Part shown: positions 28,414 to 36,583 of the stretch, one piece after another
How the letters are laid out: every line of letters starts with the position of its first letter
Numbering within the stretch: position 1 is the stretch's first letter
NCBI RefSeq assembly: GCF_900113435.1
Contig: NZ_FOPG01000001.1
Location: 744,001-808,000, forward strand
Source: Sulfitobacter dubius
GTDB taxonomy: Bacteria; Pseudomonadota; Alphaproteobacteria; Rhodobacterales; Rhodobacteraceae
Direction of reading: 5' to 3'
Length of the DNA: 64,000 nt
Position numbers and translations under genes: made by a program
Notes under the pieces: model-generated
What the model was told of the DNA's origin: nothing
Seen by the model: the letters and a program-made list of their open reading frames with translations, nothing else
The model's database searches: none

Positions 28414-29239
28414 GAAAATGTCCCTGTCGTCTGTCATTATTTTCAGTATCTTATCGGCAAAGCCGATCTTTGCACATGAATACTGGCTGTCGCCGCTGAA
28501 CTATCAAGTGGAAAGCGGCGAAAACATCGCGGCGCATTTTCGCAATGGCGAAGAGTTTGTTGGCTCAACCTTTCCTTATCTGCCCAACCGCCTCACACGC
28601 TTTGAGCTTTTGGTAGAGGGGCAGCCCTATGACCTCTCCCCCCGTGCAGGTGACAATCCGGCCTTGCAGCTTCCCGCGCCGGATCGCGATGCGCTGGTGG
28701 TCGCGGTGGCCGAAACCACCCCCTCCAGAGTGACCTACACCGAATGGGAGAAGTTCCTCTCCTTTGCCGAGCATAAGGATTTCCCCCAAGCCGAAGCAGA
28801 TCACATCGCCAACGGCTGGTCGCAGGACAAAATCATCGAGAGTTACACGCGCCACGTCAAAACCCTGATCGCCACAGGGTCGGGCAACGGACAAGACGCC
28901 GCTACCGGCATGGCCACCGAATTTGTTGCCCTGACGAATCCCTATGAGGTTGATTTTGACAATCAGATGAAAGTCGCGCTGCTCTATCGAGATGCGCCGC
29001 GCGCCAATGCCCAGATCGAAGTTTTTGACCGCGCCCCGGATGACAGTGTCACCATTTCAATGCACCGCACCGATGAAAACGGCAAAGCAGTGATTCCGGT
29101 AACGCCGGACCATGAGTATCTCTTTGATGCAGTGGTTCTACGCCCGGCAGAGAATGCCAAAACAGGCGAAGGCTATGACCTCGACCAACCCGCTTGGGAA
29201 ACACTCTGGGCCGCGCTGACATTTGCGGTGCCACAATAA
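28412..29239 (+). CDS. DUF4198 periplasmic protein
   Basis: A 275-residue exported protein with a signal peptide (cleavage near IFA-HE), so the mature protein begins HEYWLSP. This histidine start is typical of DUF4198/NikK-like proteins, which accompany metal uptake systems. A beta-sandwich-like C-terminal half carries a carboxypeptidase-regulatory-like segment (DENGKAVIPVTPDHEYLFDA). The ATG at 28412 and the HupE-like ATG at 28413 share one CATG; the next ATG at 28418 is an alternative. Pairing with HupE points to metal, probably nickel or cobalt, handling at the periplasm. That is inference. Confidence 0.72.
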   Translation: MKMSLSSVIIFSILSAKPIFAHEYWLSPLNYQVESGENIAAHFRNGEEFVGSTFPYLPNRLTRFELLVEGQPYDLSPRAGDNPALQLPAPDRDALVVAVAETTPSRVTYTEWEKFLSFAEHKDFPQAEADHIANGWSQDKIIESYTRHVKTLIATGSGNGQDAATGMATEFVALTNPYEVDFDNQMKVALLYRDAPRANAQIEVFDRAPDDSVTISMHRTDENGKAVIPVTPDHEYLFDAVVLRPAENAKTGEGYDLDQPAWETLWAALTFAVPQ

Positions 29240-29281
29240 GGCCGCTTGCGCGCGGTAACGCTTGGCGGCTAGAAGCGCCGC

Positions 29282-30166
29282 ATGACCAGAACACCTGATA
29301 TCCTGTGCATTGGCTCCGTCCTTTGGGACGTGATCGGCCGCTCTGAAAACGCCATGCGCCAAGGCTCTGACATGCCGGGGCGCATCACGCGTTTGCCGGG
29401 CGGCGTGGCGCTGAACATCGGCATGGCATTGGCGCGCTTTGGGCTGACGCCCGCGCTGTTGTCCGCCGTTGGTCGCGACGCGGAGGGGGATGAATTAATC
29501 GCCGCCTGTACGTTGCGCGGTCTGATCACCGATCACGTTTACCGCTCCGACGATCTGCCGACGGACCGCTATATGGCCGTCGAAGGCTCGAACGGGTTGA
29601 TTGCCGCGATTGCCGATGCCCATTCGCTAGAGGCTGCGGGGGATAAAATTCTGCGCCCGCTCGAAGATGGCAGCCTGCCTGCGCCCTATAAAGGCGCCGT
29701 GGCGCTGGATGGCAACCTCACGGTCGAATTACTCGCCCGCATGGCGCAAAGCCCGCTACTGGCTGAGGCCGACCTGCGCGTCGCCCCCGCCTCGCCCGGC
29801 AAAGCGCTGCGGCTGACGCCCTTCCTGAAGGCCGGTCGCGGCACGCTTTATGTGAACCTCGAAGAGGCCGGGCTGCTCTGTCAGGCCAGCTTTGACGATT
29901 CCCCCACCGCCGCCCGCGCCCTGCTGGCCCGTGGCGCGCGCCGTGCTGTAGTGACAGATGGCGGCAACCCCGCCACCGTGGGGCAAGGGGATGATATCAT
30001 CACCCTCACCCCGCCCTCGGTCCATGTGGCCCGTGTCACGGGCGCAGGCGACACATTCATGGCCGCCCATGTGGCTGCCGAACTTGGCGGGGCCGTCGCG
30101 CAACCCGCCCTCAAGGCCGCACTCGACGCTGCTGCCCTTTACGTTTCCGGAGAGACCAAGATATGA
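29282..30166 (+). CDS. psuK: Pseudouridine kinase (PfkB family)
   Basis: A 294-residue ribokinase-like sugar kinase. The N-terminal PfkB region includes GGVALNIGMALARFG, and the C-terminal signature GAGDTFMAAHVAAE carries the catalytic aspartate. Because its stop codon overlaps the start of psuG (ATGA), it is best assigned as the kinase that makes pseudouridine 5'-phosphate from pseudouridine released by RNA breakdown. The sequence alone would allow other nucleoside or sugar substrates; the operon decides. It follows the DUF4198 gene by 42 bases on the same strand. Confidence 0.88.
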   Translation: MTRTPDILCIGSVLWDVIGRSENAMRQGSDMPGRITRLPGGVALNIGMALARFGLTPALLSAVGRDAEGDELIAACTLRGLITDHVYRSDDLPTDRYMAVEGSNGLIAAIADAHSLEAAGDKILRPLEDGSLPAPYKGAVALDGNLTVELLARMAQSPLLAEADLRVAPASPGKALRLTPFLKAGRGTLYVNLEEAGLLCQASFDDSPTAARALLARGARRAVVTDGGNPATVGQGDDIITLTPPSVHVARVTGAGDTFMAAHVAAELGGAVAQPALKAALDAAALYVSGETKI

Positions 30167-31095
30167 CAACCGCCCCTTCCGCCCTGCCCCTCACCTTCAG
30201 CGCCGAAGTGGCCAAGGCCCGCGAAAGCGGTGCCGCGATCGTGGCGCTGGAAAGCACCATCATCACCCATGGCATGCCCTATCCGCAAAACCTCGAAGTG
30301 GCGCGGCAGGTTGAGCAGGACATCCGCGATGCCGGGGCCGTGCCCGCCACCATCGCCGTGATCCGTGGCGCGTTGCACATCGGTTTGGACGACGACCAGC
30401 TTAGCGATCTGGCGCAGGCCAAAGATGTGGCGAAACTTTCGCGCGCCGATATGGCCGTCTGCATCGCGTCGGGCGGCACAGGGGCCACCACCGTCGCCGC
30501 CACCATGATCGCCGCTAATCTTGCAGGCATCGAAGTCTTCGCCACCGGCGGCATCGGCGGCGTGCACAAAGGCGCGGAGGAGAGCTTTGACATCTCCGCC
30601 GACCTGATGGAACTGGCACAGACCCCCGTCACCGTCATTGCCGCTGGCGCCAAGGCGATCCTCGACGTGCCGAAAACGCTGGAAGTGTTGGAAACCCAAG
30701 GCGTGCCGGTCATCACCGTGGGCCAAGACAGCTTTCCCGCCTTCTGGAGCGCGGGATCCGAATTGCAGTCGCCGCTGCGTCTCGATGACGCGGGCGCGAT
30801 TGCCAAAGCCCACCGCACCCGCGCTGCCATGGGTCTCCCCGGCGGTCAACTCGTGGCCAATCCGATCCCGGCGGATGAAGAAATCCCCGCCGCCGAACTG
30901 GCTCCGATCATCGCCCAAGCACAATCTGACGCTGACGCCCAAGGCGTGCACGGCAAGGGCGTGACCCCGTTCCTGCTCCAGCGCATCTTTGAACTGACCG
31001 AGGGCCGTTCGCTCACCGCCAATATCGCATTGGTGCGCAACAATGCCCGGCTAGGGGCCAAGATCGCCGCAAACCTCGTCAACCTGCCGCGTTAA
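30163..31095 (+). CDS. psuG: Pseudouridine-5'-phosphate glycosidase
   Basis: PsuG splits pseudouridine 5'-phosphate to uracil and ribose 5-phosphate by breaking the C-C glycosidic bond. The 310-residue product has the family hallmarks IVALESTIITHGMPYP near the N-terminus, FATGGIGGVHKGAEESFDISADL in the middle (residues about 126-148) and TPFLLQRI near the end. Translationally coupled to psuK, it completes the two-step salvage of pseudouridine. A possible link is to RNA modification enzymes such as the RluE-like protein elsewhere in the window, but nothing here ties them together. Confidence 0.96.
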   Translation: MTTAPSALPLTFSAEVAKARESGAAIVALESTIITHGMPYPQNLEVARQVEQDIRDAGAVPATIAVIRGALHIGLDDDQLSDLAQAKDVAKLSRADMAVCIASGGTGATTVAATMIAANLAGIEVFATGGIGGVHKGAEESFDISADLMELAQTPVTVIAAGAKAILDVPKTLEVLETQGVPVITVGQDSFPAFWSAGSELQSPLRLDDAGAIAKAHRTRAAMGLPGGQLVANPIPADEEIPAAELAPIIAQAQSDADAQGVHGKGVTPFLLQRIFELTEGRSLTANIALVRNNARLGAKIAANLVNLPR

Positions 31096-31179
31096 AGGCG
31101 AAAAACACCGTCGAGCCATTGCCGGGCCGGGGCAGACGCCTTAGCTATGTTGCGATTAACTCTTCGGAAAACGGCGCAG

Positions 31180-31932
31180 ATGAACACACCTTTCGATCCC
31201 GACCCGACGCAGGTCCGGCGCAGCCTTGTTGCAAGACTGCGGGCGTCCTTCCTGACCGGGTTGGTTGTGATTGCGCCTGTTGGACTAACCATTTGGCTGA
31301 TCTGGAGTGTGATCGGCTGGATCGACGGTTTTGTACTGCCGCTGGTGCCCAAAGCCTACCACCCTGACCGCCTGCTCCAAGATTTCCTCGGCCTTGACCC
31401 ATCGTTGCAGTTTAACGTGCGCGGCCTTGGCGTGGTGATCTTTTTGATCTTTACGATCATGGTTGGTTGGGCCGCGAAGGGTCTTATTGGCCGCTCGATG
31501 ATCCGCTTTGCCGAAAGTCTGGTGGAGCGTACCCCCGTGGTGCGCACGATCTATTCCGGCATCAAGCAGATTTCCGAGACGATCTTTGCCCAGTCCGAGC
31601 GGAGTTTCGAGACCGCCTGCCTGATCGAATATCCCCGGCGCGGGATCTGGGCGCTTGGGTTTATCTCCACCGAGGCGAAAGGCGAAGTGCTCAAACGCAC
31701 CGGTGCCAATGGCGAAATGCTTTCTGTCTTTCTGCCGACCACACCCAACCCCACCTCGGGGTTCTTGCTGTTCGTCCCCCGTGCCGATGTCATCGAACTC
31801 GACATGAGCGTCGAGGACGCGGCGAAACTGGTGATCTCTGCCGGGCTGGTCTATCCGCCACGCCCCGGCGCTGATCTGCCCGAGGCGCTAGCCCTGTCGG
31901 ACCCCGAAGACTCAGCCGAACATCGCGGGTAG
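31180..31932 (+). CDS. DUF502 membrane protein
   Basis: A 250-residue DUF502 protein with two transmembrane segments near the N-terminus (about 24-48 and 80-102), followed by a conserved soluble domain containing VERTPVVRTIYSGIKQ, a segment nearly invariant in the family. The role in bacteria is not established; plant relatives (COV) affect vascular patterning through the Golgi. The ATG at 31180 fits homologue starts better than the one at 31147. Its 3' end overlaps the convergent patatin gene by 21 bases. Confidence 0.85.
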   Translation: MNTPFDPDPTQVRRSLVARLRASFLTGLVVIAPVGLTIWLIWSVIGWIDGFVLPLVPKAYHPDRLLQDFLGLDPSLQFNVRGLGVVIFLIFTIMVGWAAKGLIGRSMIRFAESLVERTPVVRTIYSGIKQISETIFAQSERSFETACLIEYPRRGIWALGFISTEAKGEVLKRTGANGEMLSVFLPTTPNPTSGFLLFVPRADVIELDMSVEDAAKLVISAGLVYPPRPGADLPEALALSDPEDSAEHRG

Positions 31933-32946
31933 ATCGACGCTGCTGCGCTGGTTCAGGTCGTCAAAGTGATCCGCTAGGAATTGATCCGCCGCCGCGACAC
32001 CCGCTTCATGCAGCGCTCGTATCACCGCCGGATTGGGCAACATCTTGGTTGCCACAGACAGCTGCGCCATGAGCGCGTCATTGGCGATCATATGCATGTG
32101 GACCCGCTTCATCCGCCCCTCTGGCAGGGTGCCATCCGCAATCAGGCGCTGCACGAAATCAATCGCGCGCATCTCCCGCAAGAGGCTGGAGTTAAAGCTG
32201 ATCTCATTGATCCGGTTCTGGATCTGCTGGGGCGTCGTCGGCAGATCTTCACGCTCTAGCGGGTTGATGTTCACCACCACGATGTCCTCCGGCAAGTCGT
32301 CGCGAAACAGCGGAAACAGCGCCGGATTGCCGGTATAGCCACCGTCCCAAAAGGCTTCGCGCTGGCCGGTTTGAGCGTCGTCAATCTCAACCGCCTTAAA
32401 AATCGTCGGCAGACAGGCCGAGGCCAGCAACGCATCGGGGCCGATCTCGTCCCCCTCAAACACCCTGATCTTGCCGTTGCGCACCCGCGTGGCGCAGACA
32501 AAGAAGAACAGCGGTTTCTGCGCCCCCACTTTGCCATAGTCGAACCGCGCCACGACATCTTCGAGTGGATTGCGATAGAACGGCCCATAGGCATAGGGCG
32601 ACACGACCCGCGTCAGCGAGTCTGAGATCGCCATGGGCAGGGAATATTCCATCGCCTGACTGAGCTTATCCAACCCAAAAGGCGCCAGCCAATGCGACAG
32701 CCGCAGGTCGGAAATGCCCGACACCTGCGTCCAGAGCCAATCAAGGTTCTCTCGCGCGCCCTCGCGCCCGCCCGAGATCATGCCTGATTTCTGCGCCGCG
32801 CCATTCAGCGCCCCGGCAGAGGTGCCGGAGATGCCGCAGATTTCCAGATCGTCCTGTTGCAACAGCCGATCCAACACCCCCCAAGTGAAAGCGCCATGCG
32901 CGCCGCCCCCTTGGAGGGCGAGGTTAATGCGTTTTTTGACCGCCAC
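31912..32946 (-). CDS. Patatin-like phospholipase
   Basis: A 344-residue serine lipid acyl hydrolase with the three patatin elements. The oxyanion loop is LQGGGAHGAF, the nucleophile motif is GTSAG with S43, and the catalytic dyad aspartate lies in FWDGGYTGNPAL. No signal peptide is evident, so it should act in the cytoplasm or at the inner membrane. The start is GTG at 32946, five bases after the bdhA stop, so it is coupled to 3-hydroxybutyrate dehydrogenase. That pairing suggests a role around polyhydroxybutyrate granules or short-chain ester breakdown rather than general phospholipid turnover, which is inference. Confidence 0.85.
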   Translation of the reverse strand: MAVKKRINLALQGGGAHGAFTWGVLDRLLQQDDLEICGISGTSAGALNGAAQKSGMISGGREGARENLDWLWTQVSGISDLRLSHWLAPFGLDKLSQAMEYSLPMAISDSLTRVVSPYAYGPFYRNPLEDVVARFDYGKVGAQKPLFFFVCATRVRNGKIRVFEGDEIGPDALLASACLPTIFKAVEIDDAQTGQREAFWDGGYTGNPALFPLFRDDLPEDIVVVNINPLEREDLPTTPQQIQNRINEISFNSSLLREMRAIDFVQRLIADGTLPEGRMKRVHMHMIANDALMAQLSVATKMLPNPAVIRALHEAGVAAADQFLADHFDDLNQRSSVDLPAMFG

Positions 32947-32951
32947 GGCGC

Positions 32952-33737
32952 TTACAACGCTGTCCAGCCGCCATCGACGCTGATGGTCGTGCCGGTGATC
33001 TGGGCCGCCGCGTCAGAGCACAGAAACGTTGCCGTGCCCCCCATCTGCTCGACGGTGGCGAACTCCCGCGAAGGCTGGCGCGTGAGCATGACCTGTTCGA
33101 TCACCTCTTCGCGGCTCATGTCGTATTCTTTCATCGTGTCGGGGATCTGCTTTTCGACGATTGGGGTCAGCACATAGCCCGGGCAAATCGCGTTGCAGGT
33201 GATTGGCTCCTTCGCCGTTTCCAGCGCGGTCGTCTTGCTGAGGCCAACAATCCCATGTTTCGCGGCGATATAGGCGGATTTATAGGGCGAAGCCGTCAGG
33301 CCATGTGCCGAAGCGATGTTGATTACCCGGCCCCAGCCCGCTTTGCGCATCATCGGCAGCGCTTCGGCGGTGGTGTGAAAGGCCGACGAAAGGTTGATTG
33401 CGATAATCGCATCCCATTTCTCAGTCGGAAAATCAGGGATCGGGGCGACATGTTGGATGCCTGCGTTATTCACCAGAATGTCGCAAGATCCGGCTTCGGC
33501 GATCAAACGCCGACACTCCGCCCCCTTGGACATATCGGCCTTGATGTACCGGGCGGTTACGTTGCATTCCTCGGCCATCTTCTGCGCCAACGCATGATCC
33601 GCCTCGTCATCGGTAAAAGAGTTCAACACGATATCGGCCCCGGCCCGCGCCAGTTCCCAGGCGATGCCCAGTCCGATTCCAGAATTCGATCCGGTGATGA
33701 CGGCTGTCTTGCCGGACAGGTCGATGGTGAAAGCCAT
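32952..33737 (-). CDS. bdhA: 3-hydroxybutyrate dehydrogenase
   Basis: BdhA reversibly oxidises D-3-hydroxybutyrate to acetoacetate with NAD+, the soluble step of polyhydroxybutyrate use. The 261-residue short-chain dehydrogenase has the cofactor loop TGSNSGIG, NNAG, and the catalytic S143, Y156, K160. The substrate-binding Q95 (in IQHVAP) and H145 are those of the hydroxybutyrate enzymes. AAGGAG lies 7 bases before the ATG at 33737. It forms a two-gene unit with the patatin gene. Confidence 0.94.
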   Translation of the reverse strand: MAFTIDLSGKTAVITGSNSGIGLGIAWELARAGADIVLNSFTDDEADHALAQKMAEECNVTARYIKADMSKGAECRRLIAEAGSCDILVNNAGIQHVAPIPDFPTEKWDAIIAINLSSAFHTTAEALPMMRKAGWGRVINIASAHGLTASPYKSAYIAAKHGIVGLSKTTALETAKEPITCNAICPGYVLTPIVEKQIPDTMKEYDMSREEVIEQVMLTRQPSREFATVEQMGGTATFLCSDAAAQITGTTISVDGGWTAL

Positions 33738-33846
33738 GGCGCGTCTCCTTGTTCATGCTGCGACTGCATCATGTACTGCGACGGCGGCAAAGGGAAAGGG
33801 TTTGCGCGCGAAACCGCCAAGGGAGGAAACTGGCGAGCGATAGGCC

Positions 33847-33922
33847 AAAAAAAACGCCCGCACGAGGCGGGCGTAAGTTATTGAGGCAGGTTTCATACAG
33901 GCAAGAAACCTATCGAGCAGTG
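33847..33922 (-). ncRNA. Candidate small RNA upstream of bdhA
   Basis: A free-standing leftward transcription unit of about 76 bases can be read. A promoter (TTGGAT, 17-base spacer, TATACA; 33956-33928) predicts a start near 33922. The transcript would contain a 7-bp hairpin (AGGTTTC with GAAACCT, 33911-33888). It would end in a terminator of an 8-bp stem ACGCCCGC/GCGGGCGT (33874-33854) followed by eight T (33854-33847). No protein gene fits: the only ORF across it is an overlap of other frames. It lies between bdhA (same strand, 110 bases downstream) and the divergent solute-binding-protein gene. I do not recognise an Rfam family. With hfq also in this genome, a trans-acting role is possible. 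Confidence 0.6.
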
Positions 33923-33927
33923 ACCTC

Positions 33928-33956
33928 TGTATACGCCTACTACGGTCACAATCCAA
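33928..33956 (-). promoter_or_regulatory. Predicted sigma-70 promoter of the candidate sRNA
   Basis: On the minus strand TTGGAT (33956-33951) and TATACA (33933-33928) are separated by exactly 17 bases. The two boxes match the consensus well for an alphaproteobacterium, and the spacing to the downstream hairpins fits a short RNA. Confidence 0.6.
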
Positions 33957-34021
33957 GCTAAAAGTTTGATAAGGCGGGAATCCGCGGGTATGGATTAACT
34001 CCAATAAAATAAGGGCAGATC

Positions 34022-35869
34022 GTGATTGTTTCAAAAATGAGCTGGGATTTTTTCTCGACAGGACGGGGCGTTGCGGCGCTTTCTTCACTGATTCTGCTCT
34101 CTGGCGCGGCTGGGGCGGCCCCTCAACATGGAATCGCCATGTACGGTGAGCCTGAACTGCCTGCCGATTTTGCCGCCCTGCCTTATGTAAATCCCGAGGC
34201 ACCGAAGGGGGGCGAGATCGTTTTGGGCAATACCGGGGGATTCGACAGCCTTAACCCCTTCGTGCGCAAGGGCACCGCGCCTTGGCAGTTGCCGCATTTC
34301 ACCCATGAGACCTTGATGGGCCGCTCATGGGACGAACCTTTCGCTCTTTATGGCTTGCTGGCTGAAAGCATTGAGGTGCCAGACGACCGTTCATGGGTAG
34401 AGTTCACCCTGCGTGAGGAGGCACGGTTTTCCGATGGCAGCCCGGTCACCGTCGAAGATGTGATCTTCTCGTTCGACCTTCTGGGCAGCGAGGGCCACCC
34501 GCGCTACCACGGGCTGCGCCAACAGATCGAAAGCATCGAACAAACCGGCCCGCGCAGCCTGCGGATGACCTTTGACAGCGACAACCGTGAGCTTGCCTTG
34601 CTGGCTGGGATGCGCCCCATTCTCAGCAAAGCGCAATGGGAAGGTCAGGACTTCGCCAATGCCTCTTTGAACGAAATCCCTTTAGGAACTGGCCCTTACG
34701 TCATAACCGACTATCAAGCGGGCCGCCACGTGACGCTGACGCGCAATCCTGACTACTGGGGGGCCGAGGTGCCCTTCCGCCGCGGCACGCATAATTACGA
34801 TGAGGTCAGAATCGACTTCTACGGCGATGCCAATGTGTTGTTCGAGGCGTTCAAGGCGGGCCAAATCTCCGCCGTGCGTGAATTCAATGCCGAGACTTGG
34901 GCCACGCAATATGACTTCCCGGCGATCAGCCGGGGCGAGGTCGTGAAATCCAGTTTTCCGCATAGCAAACCCTCGGGCATGACTGGCTTTGTCATGAATT
35001 CACGCCGCGCGCCGTTTGACGATTGGCGGGTGCGCGACGCGCTGATCTCCGCCTTCAACTTCGAGTATATTAACGAAACGCTGACCGGCGGCGCCCTGCC
35101 CCGGATCACCTCATATTTCTCCAACTCCGACCTTGCCATGCGCGATGGACCGGCGACAGGCCGCGTCTTCGATTTGCTGGCTGACTACGCCGACACCCTG
35201 CCGCCGGGCACGGTGGACGGCTATACGCTGCCCGTGGCCGACGGCTCTGCCCGCAACCGATCAGGCATTCGCGCGGCGATGCAGCAACTCAGCGCTGCGG
35301 GTTATGAAGCTGAGGGCGGCGTCATGCGCCGCGCGGATGGCACGCCGCTGACATTCACCATTCTTCTGTCCAAAGGCAGCCGTGAAAATCTAGCGATTGC
35401 AGAGCTTTACACGCAGGCGCTAAAGCGGCTTGGAATCACGGCGCAGATTGAAACAGTTGATGATGCGCAGTTCGTGGCGCGGCAGAACGAATATGACTTC
35501 GACATGACCTTCTTCCGCCGCGCCCTATCGCTCAGCCCCGGCACGGAGCAGCGTTTCTATTGGGGGTCAGAGGCCGCTGATCTGCCCGGCACGCGCAACC
35601 TCATGGGCGTGCGCTCTCCGGCGGTGGATGCGATGATTGACCGAATGTTGCAGGCCCGCGAAACGGCGGATTTCGTCGCCGCCACCCGTGCGCTGGACCG
35701 TATCCTCACCGCTGGGCGCTATGTCATTCCCTTCTGGCAGTTCGACGAGGGGCTGATCGCCCATGACGCGCGCATGGCATACCCTGACACGATCCCGCTT
35801 TACGGCGACGGGCCGAACTTCATGCCCGAGGTTTGGTGGTGGCAACCGGCAGAGGGTTCAGACCAGTGA
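34022..35869 (+). CDS. YejA-like oligopeptide ABC transporter substrate-binding protein
   Basis: A 615-residue periplasmic solute-binding protein (SBP_bac_5) with a signal peptide ending AGA-A. The opening HGIAMYGEP, the PKGGEIVLGNTGGFDSLNPF segment and length match the YejA subgroup, which binds peptides and microcin-C-like compounds. The closing W-rich segment (VWWWQP) is typical too. It starts with GTG at 34022 with AGGG nearby; an ATG at 34037 would shorten the signal peptide. The permease and ATPase genes (yejBEF) are absent, so it either uses a transporter encoded elsewhere or is an orphan. It overlaps the convergent XRE-cupin gene by 12 bases. Confidence 0.85.
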   Translation: MIVSKMSWDFFSTGRGVAALSSLILLSGAAGAAPQHGIAMYGEPELPADFAALPYVNPEAPKGGEIVLGNTGGFDSLNPFVRKGTAPWQLPHFTHETLMGRSWDEPFALYGLLAESIEVPDDRSWVEFTLREEARFSDGSPVTVEDVIFSFDLLGSEGHPRYHGLRQQIESIEQTGPRSLRMTFDSDNRELALLAGMRPILSKAQWEGQDFANASLNEIPLGTGPYVITDYQAGRHVTLTRNPDYWGAEVPFRRGTHNYDEVRIDFYGDANVLFEAFKAGQISAVREFNAETWATQYDFPAISRGEVVKSSFPHSKPSGMTGFVMNSRRAPFDDWRVRDALISAFNFEYINETLTGGALPRITSYFSNSDLAMRDGPATGRVFDLLADYADTLPPGTVDGYTLPVADGSARNRSGIRAAMQQLSAAGYEAEGGVMRRADGTPLTFTILLSKGSRENLAIAELYTQALKRLGITAQIETVDDAQFVARQNEYDFDMTFFRRALSLSPGTEQRFYWGSEAADLPGTRNLMGVRSPAVDAMIDRMLQARETADFVAATRALDRILTAGRYVIPFWQFDEGLIAHDARMAYPDTIPLYGDGPNFMPEVWWWQPAEGSDQ

Positions 35870-36481
35870 GGTTACCCAAAGGATCGTCGCATCCTCATCG
35901 CTGAGCGAGACGACATTGTGCCCCATGGTGGCGTCGTAATAGGCGCTGTCACCGCGGCGCATGTCGACAGGCTCGTAGAACTCGGTAAAGAGCCGCACCA
36001 TGCCGGTCAGCACATAGAGGAATTCCTCCCCGTCGTGGCGCACCCAGCCGTCGAATTCCTCCATCCGCCGCGCGCGGATGCGGGCGCGGTAGGGCAGCAT
36101 TTGTTTCTTACGCAGGGCATCGGCTAAAAGAACATGTTCATAGGTGCCAGTCGCCTTGGCCGCGCCCTCTTCGGCGCGGGTCACGGCCATGCGGCCAGTG
36201 ATCTTTTCCCCCGCAGGCGGGGTGAACAACTGCGGCACCGTGATCTCCAACCCCACGGCGAGCTTTTTCAGCGCGTCATAGGTGGGCGACATCAGCCCGT
36301 TCTCGATCTTGCTAAGCGTGGAGCGCGCCAGCCCGGCCTGCCGCGCCGCCTGCTCCAACGTCCAATTGCGTGCCTTGCGCAGCTCACGCACCCGTGCGCC
36401 AAGATCAACCGGCGGCGCAGTCTCGCTCGCGCCGCTTTCGCGGGCGATCTGGATCATGGAACGGTGCGGCGTCTCTGTCAT
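35858..36481 (-). CDS. XRE-family transcriptional regulator with cupin domain
   Basis: A 207-residue one-component regulator. An N-terminal helix-turn-helix (about 25-80) includes LEQAARQAGLARSTLSKIENGLMSPTYD, of which ARSTLSKIENG is the recognition part. A C-terminal cupin domain (about 125-205) contains HDGEEFLYVLTG. This PuuR/SutR-like design usually senses a small metabolite, such as an amine, amino acid or sulfur compound, and controls nearby uptake or catabolic genes. The candidate target is the convergent solute-binding-protein gene or the divergent FrnE-like gene. The ATG at 36481 is chosen over an unsupported longer form; a start at 36457 is possible. Confidence 0.85.
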   Translation of the reverse strand: MTETPHRSMIQIARESGASETAPPVDLGARVRELRKARNWTLEQAARQAGLARSTLSKIENGLMSPTYDALKKLAVGLEITVPQLFTPPAGEKITGRMAVTRAEEGAAKATGTYEHVLLADALRKKQMLPYRARIRARRMEEFDGWVRHDGEEFLYVLTGMVRLFTEFYEPVDMRRGDSAYYDATMGHNVVSLSDEDATILWVTSLV

Positions 36482-36583
36482 GGACCTGCTATAGCCGCGC
36501 CCAAAGGCGCTTGCAACGCTGCCCGCTTGCGATACCGGCCGCACCCCGCTATGTCCATTGCGCAGCAATAGATGGGGCGCACC

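Noticed and set aside
33753-34202. 149-codon minus-strand frame across the bdhA upstream region
   Set aside because: Reads through the sRNA hairpins and antisense into the solute-binding-protein gene; no ribosome-binding site.
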